Part shown: positions 23,106 to 31,631 of the stretch, piece after piece | Position numbering within the stretch: position 1 is the first letter of the stretch | How the letters are laid out: each line of letters opens with the position of its first letter | From: WYEN01 sp049976205 | GTDB taxonomy: Archaea; Thermoproteota; Thermoprotei_A; Sulfolobales; AG1 | Length of the DNA: 33,930 bases | Assembly: GCA_049976205.1 (NCBI GenBank) | Contig: JBMFIR010000014.1 | Location: 1-33,930, forward strand | Reading direction: 5' to 3' | Notes under the pieces: model-generated | Databases searched by the model: none | What the model saw: the letters and a program-made list of their open reading frames with translations, nothing else | Told to the model about the DNA's origin: nothing | Translations under genes and position numbers: made by a program

Positions 23106-25838
23106 TCATAATTCACATGTTGGGCAAGAAGGATCTTCGTAACCTTCTATGTATAGGAATTCTTTGTTAGATATACGTATTCTTCCAAACTTAGGTTGTG
23201 TCCTACTCTCAGGCGCTGATGTGCCTCGGGGTTCTCGAGGGATTGTTTCCTCGGCGAACTCCTCTTCATAATCCTCTACGACACGAACCCTCCTTAACTC
23301 CTCTCTTCCTTTCTTAGGTAGAGGTGTTTCTCGAGGTTTCTTTTCCTCCTGTTTTGTTTCTCTTCTCTCTCTGAAGGATTTTAATCCAAAGTAGATCACC
23401 TGCTGACTCTTTGACTTATCTCTGTAGACAGTTACTCCTTTAATACCTAATCTCCATGATAATCTGTATATTTTATCGACTTCCTCTATGGTAGCTTCTG
23501 AGACCATATTAACAGTCTTAGAAACACCTGCGTCAACCCACTGTTGCCATGCTGCCTGATGAAGTAAGTGGTATATAGGGTCTACATCATGTGCTGTTCT
23601 GAAGATCTCTCTAAGTGTTCTAGGCATGAACGGGTTGTGAGCTATAGAGCCTGTCTCAGCTATAGCTTCGATAACCTCTGGATCATCTAGCTCGTATCTT
23701 CTCAAGTAATCTAGGAACAATTTATCTATTTCTATAAAAGTCCCTACAGCAACAGATCTTATGAATGCTAATGCGAATATAGGTTCTATGCTTGGTGATG
23801 TACCAGCAATGATTGATATCGTGCCCGTGGGAGCTATAGAGAGGACTTGAGCATTTCTCACACCGTGCTTCGATAACTCCTTCTCTAATTCTCTAGGATC
23901 TTTCTCAAGTGATTTAGCTATCTCAAGCGTCCTCTTAGAAATATTAGGTTCGATACCTGCTATCCTAAATAACTCTAAGTAATCCTTAGAGAATACCCAC
24001 GCGGGTCTATAGTATCTTGGATCGTATGCTGGGAAAACACCCTTCTCTTTAGCAAGCTCAATAGATGCCTTGAGGGAGTGGTAGTAGAGGAATCTAGCCA
24101 TTTGCCAAGAGAGATACACCGCGTCAGGACTATCGTATCTAATACCTAACTTGGCTAAGGCATATGCCCAACCCATAACACCTAGACCTATTTTTCTAGT
24201 TTTCTTAGAAGCCTGATCCAGTTGCTTCAGAGGCCACTTAGCAGCATCAATTACGTTGTCAAGGAATCTTATTATTAATTCGATGTCTCTCGCCAAGGCC
24301 TCCGCATCTAGGTACGGCCCATTTGGGGTATCTATAACATACTTAGAAACGTCTATTGAACCAAGATTACAAGGCTCCCAATCCATTAAAGGCTCTTCAC
24401 CACAAGGATTAGTGGCATTGATCTTGTCAATGTACCATACACTGTGCCTCCTATTTATAGTATCTATATGTATCAGTCCTGGATCGCCTGAGTCCCATGC
24501 GCCTTTAACCATCTTATTCCACAGCTCTTGAGGATCTATCCATTTAACAATTGCTTTCTCATTCTCAGCTATAGCTACAGTCTCTTCCCACGTAACTATT
24601 TTGCTCTCGTCGAGTGGAATAGAGCCTCCATTAGCCTCAAGCTCTTCTAAAATATACTCCTGAACCCACTCCTCCTCAATACTGTATCTAGCCCTTACAA
24701 CAGCGTAGTATCTAGAATCGCCTGAGCCAGGTCTTAACTGAGTCTTTCTCGGATTTATAAGTGGGAACTTCTCCCCTTTCTCAAGAGCTTTCATAAATGC
24801 ATCATACAATCCAACACTTATATTGAAGTTCTGTAAATGAACATCTTTTAACTCACCTGTTTTTGCAACAATAAATCTCTCTATATCTGGATGCCACACG
24901 TGTAGAATACCCATGTTAGCTCCTCTTCTCTTACCTCCCTGCTTAATTACGTCAGTATTTACATCAAATAACTTCATGAAACTAAGTGGTCCTGAGGCAA
25001 CACCTGAGGTTGATGCAACGACATCTCCCTCAGGTCTTAGCTCGGAGAATGAGAATCCTGTTCCACCACCGTATTTTTGAATAAGCGCTTGTGCTCTTAA
25101 AGCATCCATTATACCCTCGTCATCTGGAGTAACCATAGAGTCTCTCACAGGTATCACGAAACATGCTGAGAGAAGTCCTGAGCCTGTTCCCGCGTTCATT
25201 AGAGTTGGTGAATTAGGCATGAATTTTAATGTTGACATTAATTCATAGAATTTCTCCTCTAGCTCCTTAACTTCTCTTTCACTTTTTCCATATAATAGAT
25301 CCACTTCAGCGATAGCTTTAGCGACTCTTCTAAAGAGCATTTGTGGAGTTTCTTTATATCTCAGTGTTTCAGGATCCTTAATTAGATATCTTGATTCCAA
25401 GACTTTTACTGCAGAAAATGTTAAATCAAGATCTCTCGGATCAAACTTTCCATCCCAATTCTTTCTATAAACGTCTTGATAAATTCTTCCAAGCGCGTAT
25501 CTCTTAGCTACCTCGAAAACTTCTTTGTATTTAACGCCGAATTCCATTAATTTCTTCTCAATAACATCTGATATTAAAGTAGATGGAATCTCAGAGCACT
25601 TTTTCTCGTCGCAGTATCTCTCAAGTTCCTCTAGAACTTTAAGTATAATATTTTCGGCTATAGAAAGGTCTAATCCAAGATCTTTAAAGATCACTATTAT
25701 AGATCTAGCCATCTTATCAAGAGTAAAAGGTTCTTTAGAACCATTTCTTTTAATAACCATAACTTTAGATTTTAGAAGCTCAATCCCAACCTTACTCTCT
25801 GTTTCCTGGGAAACAGAGATTTTTTCTTGAGATAACAT
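23106..25838 (-). CDS. nrdJ: Ribonucleotide reductase, adenosylcobalamin-dependent (class II)
   Basis: 910 residues. An ATP-cone domain (VIKRNGSKEPFTLDKMARSI, about 30-115) is followed by the catalytic barrel: MPNSPTLMNAGTG, SACFVIPVRDS, NATNPCGEEPLMDWEPCNLG, SIAPTGTISIIAGTSPSIEP, and KGVTVYRDKSKSQQV. The last 90 residues are a charged flexible arm ending EDPSCPTCEL, whose Cys pair re-reduces the active site. No glycyl-radical motif is present, and no NrdB or activase lies nearby, which fits class II. It makes deoxynucleotides using vitamin B12 cofactor. ATG 25838 is preferred over GTG 25847. A TATA-like stretch at 25857-25870 would give a leaderless or very short leader. No intein interrupts it. 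Confidence 0.96.
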   Translation of the reverse strand: MLSQEKISVSQETESKVGIELLKSKVMVIKRNGSKEPFTLDKMARSIIVIFKDLGLDLSIAENIILKVLEELERYCDEKKCSEIPSTLISDVIEKKLMEFGVKYKEVFEVAKRYALGRIYQDVYRKNWDGKFDPRDLDLTFSAVKVLESRYLIKDPETLRYKETPQMLFRRVAKAIAEVDLLYGKSEREVKELEEKFYELMSTLKFMPNSPTLMNAGTGSGLLSACFVIPVRDSMVTPDDEGIMDALRAQALIQKYGGGTGFSFSELRPEGDVVASTSGVASGPLSFMKLFDVNTDVIKQGGKRRGANMGILHVWHPDIERFIVAKTGELKDVHLQNFNISVGLYDAFMKALEKGEKFPLINPRKTQLRPGSGDSRYYAVVRARYSIEEEWVQEYILEELEANGGSIPLDESKIVTWEETVAIAENEKAIVKWIDPQELWNKMVKGAWDSGDPGLIHIDTINRRHSVWYIDKINATNPCGEEPLMDWEPCNLGSIDVSKYVIDTPNGPYLDAEALARDIELIIRFLDNVIDAAKWPLKQLDQASKKTRKIGLGVMGWAYALAKLGIRYDSPDAVYLSWQMARFLYYHSLKASIELAKEKGVFPAYDPRYYRPAWVFSKDYLELFRIAGIEPNISKRTLEIAKSLEKDPRELEKELSKHGVRNAQVLSIAPTGTISIIAGTSPSIEPIFALAFIRSVAVGTFIEIDKLFLDYLRRYELDDPEVIEAIAETGSIAHNPFMPRTLREIFRTAHDVDPIYHLLHQAAWQQWVDAGVSKTVNMVSEATIEEVDKIYRLSWRLGIKGVTVYRDKSKSQQVIYFGLKSFRERRETKQEEKKPRETPLPKKGREELRRVRVVEDYEEEFAEETIPREPRGTSAPESRTQPKFGRIRISNKEFLYIEGYEDPSCPTCEL

Positions 25839-25900
25839 ATAATCCACTACTTACCTAATTATATTATTTACTTAAGAGACATATAGCTTTAAGATCTCGG

Positions 25901-25953
25901 TGATACTCTTATCATCGCTAGAATTCTCTTCAGTGGAGGTATTACCACTAGAG
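25901..25953. repeat. Two adjacent inverted repeats in the nrdJ/DUF99 intergenic region
   Basis: TGATA 25901-25905 pairs with TATCA 25910-25914 around a 4-base loop. Twelve bases on, CTCT 25926-25929 plus AGTGG 25932-25936 pair with CCACT 25945-25949 plus AGAG 25950-25953, a 9-bp stem with a 2-base bulge and an 8-base loop. They lie in the middle of the 205-base divergent region, away from both candidate TATA boxes. They may be operator sites or a small RNA; no protein frame is seen here. Confidence 0.4.
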
Positions 25954-26002
25954 TCTATGCTTAAGATTTTTAAGATATATATTGCAAAATGATCCAAGGT
26001 AC

Positions 26003-26010
26003 CTATAAAT
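26003..26010 (+). promoter_or_regulatory. TATA box of the DUF99 gene
   Basis: CTATAAAT on the plus strand, about 40 bases before the ATG at 26044. Transcription would begin near 26031, leaving a short leader that still contains the GGAG ribosome-binding site (26033-26036). Confidence 0.45.
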
Positions 26011-26043
26011 ATATTATTGAAGAAAGCTTCATGGAGTAGAATA

Positions 26044-26655
26044 ATGCGTGAAGTGAATTGGATAATAGGTATAGACGATGGGTATTTCCCTCACTCTTAT
26101 AAAGGGATGAAAGGTGTAGCTCCTATAGTAGCGGTATTAGGATATAAAGCCTTAATAAGAGATCTTGAACTAGCTACCGTCGTAGTAGACTCTGGAGGCT
26201 TAGAAGTAGTCATAACTAGAATGATTCGTAGCCTTATAAGTAGAAGTCGTGATATAAATATTCCTCTTGTAGTTACTGATAGCGTTATTTTCGCGGGTTT
26301 CTCAATATATGATCCGCGTAGAGTATATGATGAGGCACATATACCAATAGCACCAATATTTTCTCATTCAATAGATCTGGAGAGAATATATCTTGCTCTC
26401 AAAAAACATTTTAAAGACTACGAAGAAAGATATGCAGTAATTGATAAGATCTATAGAAACAGTACCGTAATTAAAACACCCAGAGGGTGGTTAAGAATAT
26501 ATTGTTTAGGTATCGAGCAGAAAAAATGTAGCGATATAATAATCGAGAACCAGACTACTCATAAATATCCTCAACCACTCAGAACCGCTGACTTAGTAGC
26601 TTCCGCAATAGGTAAGTATTTATCTGCCTCTTCTCAAGAATCTGTAGAGGAATGA
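26044..26655 (+). CDS. DUF99 family protein (UPF0215)
   Basis: 203 residues. It has the family's N-terminal GIDDGYFP motif, a central LVVTDSVIFAGFSIYDPRRV segment, and a C-terminal TADLVASAIGK. DUF99 proteins are widespread in archaea, have an endonuclease V-like RNase H fold by structural comparison, and lack an assigned biological role. ATG 26044 is chosen over the TTG at 26017: GGAG lies seven bases upstream and the TATA box would start transcription after the TTG. The 3' end overlaps the convergent transporter gene by 22 bases. Confidence 0.85.
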   Translation: MREVNWIIGIDDGYFPHSYKGMKGVAPIVAVLGYKALIRDLELATVVVDSGGLEVVITRMIRSLISRSRDINIPLVVTDSVIFAGFSIYDPRRVYDEAHIPIAPIFSHSIDLERIYLALKKHFKDYEERYAVIDKIYRNSTVIKTPRGWLRIYCLGIEQKKCSDIIIENQTTHKYPQPLRTADLVASAIGKYLSASSQESVEE

Positions 26656-27533
26656 TTACGCGAATACTTCATCTCGCTGTACTGAGCCACATATACTCCT
26701 GCGACAATTAATGATCCTCCTAATATCTTCAGATAATCAATATAATCTTCTCTGGCGATCAAGGAGTATAGATATGCGAAAAATGGTTCGAGAAGATATA
26801 TTGTAGAAGCTGTTTTAGCTGAAACGAATCTTTGGCCGTATAATTGAAGGAGTGTTGCGGCAACAGAGCAAAATATGGCTAGATAGAGTATGTAGAACCA
26901 CTCACGTATACTTAATCTATGGAGAGAGTTAATTGGGGCAATAAATATAAATAGTGCACCCGCAGCAAAATAGCCTAACATGAGGTTATTCAAGTCTCCT
27001 CTACTATACATTGATATCATGAGGATCTGTGCCGCCCAGAAGAAAGTGCTTGCCAGAACAAGTAAGGTACCTACTAATTCGACACCTCCAGGTCTAGCAA
27101 ATAAGTAGAGACCCCCCAAAGCCAGTATTAGAGAAAAAAGATCTGGTATATTATAGGTTTTATTCCTCGTAGCCACATATATATGGACATGGAGCGTGGA
27201 GAGACCTGTTATAAATGCGTTAGTAGCAGGTGTAATATATTTGGCGCCTTCACCTTGAAGAAATAGGCCTAAGGAGCTGATCACTCCTATTAAGAAACCC
27301 TTGTATAAATCTCTAGATATAAGTCTCTGATTCTTCTTATTAAGTACTGAACTAGTCAGAAAAATAAGGAACATTAAAAATAGTGCAAGAAGAGATCTTA
27401 GCCCCACATAAATAGTCGGGTCCATAGTCGAAACAGATAATTTAATAAATACGAACGAAGTGCCCCACAACATAGTAGTTGCTATTAGAGCTAACACACC
27501 TTTTGTAAATGCTCTATCGTAATGAGTCAACAT
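26634..27533 (-). CDS. EamA/DMT-superfamily transporter
   Basis: About 299 residues with ten hydrophobic helices in two repeated halves. The first half contains GVLALIATTMLWGTSFVFIK and the second GTLLVLASTFFWAAQILMIS, the two EamA repeats. Members export amino acids, purines or other metabolites through the membrane; the substrate here is unknown. The start is uncertain: ATG 27533 gives a normal N-terminus, while TTG 27575 adds 14 residues. No clear ribosome-binding site. Its 3' end overlaps the DUF99 gene on the other strand. Confidence 0.85.
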   Translation of the reverse strand: MLTHYDRAFTKGVLALIATTMLWGTSFVFIKLSVSTMDPTIYVGLRSLLALFLMFLIFLTSSVLNKKNQRLISRDLYKGFLIGVISSLGLFLQGEGAKYITPATNAFITGLSTLHVHIYVATRNKTYNIPDLFSLILALGGLYLFARPGGVELVGTLLVLASTFFWAAQILMISMYSRGDLNNLMLGYFAAGALFIFIAPINSLHRLSIREWFYILYLAIFCSVAATLLQLYGQRFVSAKTASTIYLLEPFFAYLYSLIAREDYIDYLKILGGSLIVAGVYVAQYSEMKYSRNHSSTDS

Positions 27534-27576
27534 TTTAATAGACTTTAATAGATTAGTATCAGTACCTATTAGCAAT

Positions 27577-27726
27577 TTATTTCTCTTTTTCTTTCGAGAC
27601 GCTCACTTCCTTCTGAAATCTTTTCTTGGTTAAGTATGCTTTGATTAGCATTAGAGATAGAGCGTAGATAAATGCTATAGAACCTCCTAAAATACTATAA
27701 ATAACCACAGGATCTTCTATAGTCAT
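27577..27726 (-). CDS. 49-residue single-helix membrane peptide, coupled to ahcY
   Basis: Reads MTIEDPVVIYSILGGS, then a hydrophobic helix (about residues 7-30), then a basic/charged tail ending KEKEK. The ATG shares its A with the TAA stop of ahcY (TAATG), so translation is probably coupled. The charge pattern suggests the tail stays in the cytoplasm. I know no homologue. The frame is short, but the junction, the single helix and the charged tail favour a real gene over chance. Function unknown. Confidence 0.55.
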   Translation of the reverse strand: MTIEDPVVIYSILGGSIAFIYALSLMLIKAYLTKKRFQKEVSVSKEKEK

Positions 27727-28982
27727 TATTCTGTTCCTTCTCTCCACTGACTTAAGTACTTTATTTGCTCCTCAGTTAATCTCTCGATCTCTACCCCTAA
27801 AGCCTCTAGTTTAAGTAGTGCAACAAATTTGTCTATCTCCTCAGGGACGTCATAAACTCTCTTCTCTAGTTTATCTCTGTTCCTAAAGATATACTCAACT
27901 GAGAGAGCCTGATTCGCGAAACTCATATCCATTACCTCACTAGGATGACCTTCTGCTGCTGCTAAATTAACTAATCTTCCTTCACTTAATAAATAAAGTC
28001 TCTTGCCATTAGGCAACTTATACTCAGTTATTTCTTTTCTAATAACTCTCTTCTCCATAGATAACTCCTCAAGATCTTTTACAGAAACCTCTATGTTGAA
28101 GTGTCCAGCATTAGCTAGTATTGCCCCATCTTTCATTTTAAGCATGTGTTCTCTTCTTATAACATCTCTATTACCTGTTGCAGTTATGAATATATCACCT
28201 ATCTCAGCAGCTTTACTCATACTAGTTACGTAGTAACCATCCATATAGGCCTCTAGAGCCTTTATAGGATCCACTTCAACGACCACTACACGAGCACCCA
28301 TACCTTTTAGTCTCATGGCTATTCCTCTACCAACCCATCCATAGCCTGCTACAACAGCTGTTTTCCCAGCTAATAGAATATTTGTTGCTCTTAATACACC
28401 ATCAATAGTTGATTGACCTGTTCCGTATCTGTTATCAAATAAATACTTAGTTCTAGCGTTATTAACGGCGATCACGGGGTACATCAAAACTTTTTCTCTC
28501 TCCATAGCTTTAAGCCTTATTACTCCTGTGGTTGTCTCCTCAGTTCCTCCTATAATTTTTCTCGCAACATCTCTATAGTTCGAATGTATTCTCCCGTGAA
28601 GATCTGCTCCATCATCTAAGATAATGTCAGGCTGTGAAGATATCACGTAATCTATACAAGCCCAGTAATCAGTTGCTGACTGACCTCTCCAGGCACATAC
28701 GTTGGCACCTTCTTTGTCAAGAGCTGCAGCAACGTCATCTTGAGTAGATAGAGGATTAGAGCCGGCTAACCAGATCTCAGCACCGCCACTCATTAAAGTT
28801 TTTATCAGAACAGCTGTCTCCTTAGTTACATGGAGTACAGCACCTATTCTGATTCCTTTCAAAATCCTTTCAGAGGAGAATCTCTCTCTAATCTTCATTA
28901 GAACAGGCATATGTCTCTCAGCCCACTCAATTTGCTCTTGACCCACTCTATATAGTCCCGGATCTCTTATTCTACTTCTCAA
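27726..28982 (-). CDS. ahcY: Adenosylhomocysteinase
   Basis: 418 residues. GSNPLSTQDDVAAAL and DDGADLHG lie in the substrate domain. NRYGTGQSTIDGVLRATN and GYGWVGRGIAMRLKGMGARVVVVEVDP form the NAD domain, followed by GHPSEVMDMSFANQA. It splits S-adenosylhomocysteine to adenosine and homocysteine, removing the inhibitor of methylation reactions. The C-terminal Lys/Tyr tail of longer enzymes is absent, as is common in archaea. The TTG start has GGAG six bases upstream. Confidence 0.96.
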   Translation of the reverse strand: MRSRIRDPGLYRVGQEQIEWAERHMPVLMKIRERFSSERILKGIRIGAVLHVTKETAVLIKTLMSGGAEIWLAGSNPLSTQDDVAAALDKEGANVCAWRGQSATDYWACIDYVISSQPDIILDDGADLHGRIHSNYRDVARKIIGGTEETTTGVIRLKAMEREKVLMYPVIAVNNARTKYLFDNRYGTGQSTIDGVLRATNILLAGKTAVVAGYGWVGRGIAMRLKGMGARVVVVEVDPIKALEAYMDGYYVTSMSKAAEIGDIFITATGNRDVIRREHMLKMKDGAILANAGHFNIEVSVKDLEELSMEKRVIRKEITEYKLPNGKRLYLLSEGRLVNLAAAEGHPSEVMDMSFANQALSVEYIFRNRDKLEKRVYDVPEEIDKFVALLKLEALGVEIERLTEEQIKYLSQWREGTE

Positions 28983-29015
28983 AATAGTCTCCCAAGGAAT
29001 TATTGAGATAAGGGC

Positions 29016-29027
29016 TTTTAATTAAGC
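29016..29027. promoter_or_regulatory. Palindromic AT box between ahcY and pyk
   Basis: TTAATTAA (29018-29025) is its own reverse complement and lies in the 86-base gap between the divergent ahcY and pyk genes. Leftward it is placed to start ahcY near 28996, 13 bases before the TTG. For pyk, the strings TATATTAT and ATTTATCTT at 29028-29046 are better placed. Confidence 0.35.
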
Positions 29028-29068
29028 TATATTATCAATTTATCTTAATCATAGAATAGAGTGAGATT

Positions 29069-30472
29069 ATGAAAACCAAGATAATCGCGAGCTTAGGACC
29101 CTCAACAGTTGATCCAAAGATAATTAAAGAGATGCTTCTAATAGGGGTGGACTGCGTAAGAATCAATTTCTCACATGGTGAACCTGGGGACTGGGTCAGA
29201 TATATAGACATGGTGAGATCCTCAGAGAAAGAGATTGGCGAGGACGGTGTATGTATTTTAGGTGACTTAAGAGGTCCCTCAATACGCTTAGGTGATCTAG
29301 GCGAGACACTTAAAGTTGCTAGAGGAAGCAAAGTTGTGTTTGCTAAAGATCCTTCTAAGGGCGTTCCTATAGACTCAGAGGAATTCTTCAGGATAGTTGA
29401 TGAAGGAGACTTGTTATTGATGGATGATGGAAAAATGAGATTTGAGGTAGTTAGCGCAGAAACAGATTATGTAGAGACGTTAGCACTTACAGATGGTGCA
29501 TTAAGTTCTCGTAAAAATGTCCATATAAAGGGGAAAGATCTTACTAGTCCAATACTTTCTCAGAGGGATTATGAGGCTCTTAGAATAGCCGTTGAGAAAA
29601 ATTTAACTTTCATAGGAGTCAGCCATGTAAGGAATAGCGAAGATATCGAAATAGTTAAGAGAAATATAAGACTTTTAGGAGGATCCCAGAAAGTATTAGC
29701 TAAAATAGAGAATAGATCTGCTGTAGATAAACTAGAAGAAATAATTAATGTATCAGATGGTGTTGTTATAGCGAGAGGAGATCTTGGTATGAGCATAGGT
29801 CTAGAAGAGATTCCTAGGGTTCAGGAGGAGATTATAAGAAAAACTCGGGAGATGGGTAAACCAGTTATATTAGCAACACAGCTACTGGAATCCATGATTA
29901 AATCACCTATACCAACAAGATCAGAAGTCCAGGATATATACACAGGGGTCTCAATGAAAGTAGATGCCTTAATGCTCACCGGAGAAACAGCCATTGGACA
30001 ATACCCCCTAGATACGCTGAGATGGTTAAAAAGGATCATTTCTGCAGCAGAGAGATATAATGTATACGAAGATGAGAGAGAAAATGACTATAGACACATC
30101 TCAGTGGAGAAAAGTTATGGTATTAATACGCTAGATAAATTCTTCTCAGGCGTGGTCAAGCTAGCCGAGGCTATTAACGCGAATATCGTGTTATTTAGTA
30201 AAAGCGGCTTATCAGCTTATATATTATCAAAGTATAGACCAAGAACAAAGATTGTGTGCGGAACAAATAATCTAGATGTCTATAGATCCCTAAAACTGAT
30301 CTGGGGTATAAAACCTGTCTATGTAGATACAGATAATTATGATGAAGGAGTCGAGAAAACTCTTGAGAAGAGTTTAGAGAAGAAATATATTGAGAGAGGA
30401 GGATTAGTTATAAAGACTTACGCTAGACCTCAAGAAGACAGATATTTAGTGTCTATAAAAAGAGTCATTTGA
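29069..30472 (+). CDS. pyk: Pyruvate kinase
   Basis: 467 residues. KIIASLGPSTVD, VRINFSHGEP and ILGDLRGPSIRLG lie in the barrel. LMDDGKMRFEV marks the B domain. LAKIENRSAV, VIARGDLGMSIGLEEIP, ATQLLESMI and ALMLTGETAIGQYP are the catalytic motifs, followed by a C-terminal allosteric domain. It makes pyruvate and ATP from phosphoenolpyruvate and ADP. The ATG has GAGTGAGA just upstream. The family's lysine in DLKGP is Arg here (DLRGP). Confidence 0.96.
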   Translation: MKTKIIASLGPSTVDPKIIKEMLLIGVDCVRINFSHGEPGDWVRYIDMVRSSEKEIGEDGVCILGDLRGPSIRLGDLGETLKVARGSKVVFAKDPSKGVPIDSEEFFRIVDEGDLLLMDDGKMRFEVVSAETDYVETLALTDGALSSRKNVHIKGKDLTSPILSQRDYEALRIAVEKNLTFIGVSHVRNSEDIEIVKRNIRLLGGSQKVLAKIENRSAVDKLEEIINVSDGVVIARGDLGMSIGLEEIPRVQEEIIRKTREMGKPVILATQLLESMIKSPIPTRSEVQDIYTGVSMKVDALMLTGETAIGQYPLDTLRWLKRIISAAERYNVYEDERENDYRHISVEKSYGINTLDKFFSGVVKLAEAINANIVLFSKSGLSAYILSKYRPRTKIVCGTNNLDVYRSLKLIWGIKPVYVDTDNYDEGVEKTLEKSLEKKYIERGGLVIKTYARPQEDRYLVSIKRVI

Positions 30473-30503
30473 TTCATTTTATTAAAATAATCCGAGCGTG
30501 GGA

Positions 30504-31631
30504 CTAGATAATTGAAAATCTCTTAGTTTTCCAAGCTCTATTTCTGCGATAAATCTCGTACAGATCACGATCAATACCTCTCTCAATTAGCCACTCTCTT
30601 AATTTATTAACAATTACAATAGGCTTCTCCACAAATTCCTCAAGATTCCTTGAACCCGTAAGAAATAATGTTATTTTCACCTCTCTTATCAAGGAATCTA
30701 TATATTCTCTTAATTTCTTAGAATAATACGCTCTAAGTGCAGGGTACGCTACACCACCTATATCTGCTCCTAAGGCGATGGCTTTGGCTATATCATATCC
30801 TGTTTCAAGACCTCCACTACCTATTATAAATGATTCTGGTGCCTCGTAACGTGTCTCAATTATGGATGCGGCAGTAGGTATACCCCAATTCGAGAAATGT
30901 TTAGCGAAAATCTCCTTTATATTATTCCCAAACTTTTCTGCTCTGTACATCTCCACCAAGACCCAGTTTGTACCTCCACTACCAGATGTATCAAAGATCT
31001 TTACCCCGGCCTCTCTGAGGATTCTAACGGTTTCTCTGCTTAAGCCTGCACCTGTCTCCTTTATTATAATGGGAATTTTAATGCTTAATACGATCTCTCT
31101 GATCTTGTTTATTATCCCTCTATACAAAGGCTCTCCCTCAGGCTGGATAACTTCCTGTGCTGGATTTAGATGAATAGCTATGGCGTCGGCATTTATCATT
31201 TCAATTGCTTTAATAACTTGATCTACAGTATATTCCTTGACGAGTTGTGCAGCACCAATATTGCCCACAACAATTGTTGTGGGGGCTTTTTCTCTTACTA
31301 TCGAATAAGTATCTGCCAAAGCAGGATTCTCAATAGCTGCTCTCTGAGAACCGACACCAATAGCTATTCTGAACTCCTCTGCAACCTCGGCGAGAGAAGC
31401 ATTAATTTCTTTAGCTATGAGATGTCCCCCCGTCATACCTGTTATCATTATAGGTGCAGAGAGTTTCTTCCCAAGGAAATTAATTGAGATATCAATTTCT
31501 TCGTAATTAACCTCTGGAACTGCTTTATGGATTAAGTAAACGTGCTCTAGCCATGTTGTCCCTGGTCCACGCACATTCTTATTCAACACAATATCTATAT
31601 GCTCTAATTTTCTTCTCTCCGTAAAACTCAA
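30504..31631 (-). CDS. fni: Isopentenyl-diphosphate delta-isomerase, type 2
   Basis: 375 residues. RKLEHIDIVLNKNV, PIMITGMTGGH, IGVGSQRAAIENP, HLNPAQEVIQPEGEP, and FDTSGSGGTNWV plus GSGGLETGYDIAKAIALGAD are the FMN- and substrate-binding signatures. It interconverts IPP and DMAPP for archaeal lipids, using FMN. The TTG start overlaps the ipk stop, with GGTGATC eight bases before it, so the two are co-translated. Confidence 0.96.
   Translation of the reverse strand: MSFTERRKLEHIDIVLNKNVRGPGTTWLEHVYLIHKAVPEVNYEEIDISINFLGKKLSAPIMITGMTGGHLIAKEINASLAEVAEEFRIAIGVGSQRAAIENPALADTYSIVREKAPTTIVVGNIGAAQLVKEYTVDQVIKAIEMINADAIAIHLNPAQEVIQPEGEPLYRGIINKIREIVLSIKIPIIIKETGAGLSRETVRILREAGVKIFDTSGSGGTNWVLVEMYRAEKFGNNIKEIFAKHFSNWGIPTAASIIETRYEAPESFIIGSGGLETGYDIAKAIALGADIGGVAYPALRAYYSKKLREYIDSLIREVKITLFLTGSRNLEEFVEKPIVIVNKLREWLIERGIDRDLYEIYRRNRAWKTKRFSII

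Noticed and set aside
23106..25838. Intein in the ribonucleotide reductase
   Set aside because: The catalytic motifs follow at normal distances with no inserted splicing or homing domain.
25890..25960. C/D-box sRNA on the minus strand of the nrdJ upstream region
   Set aside because: A CTGA and a GATGATA-like box occur, but in the wrong order and spacing for a guide RNA.
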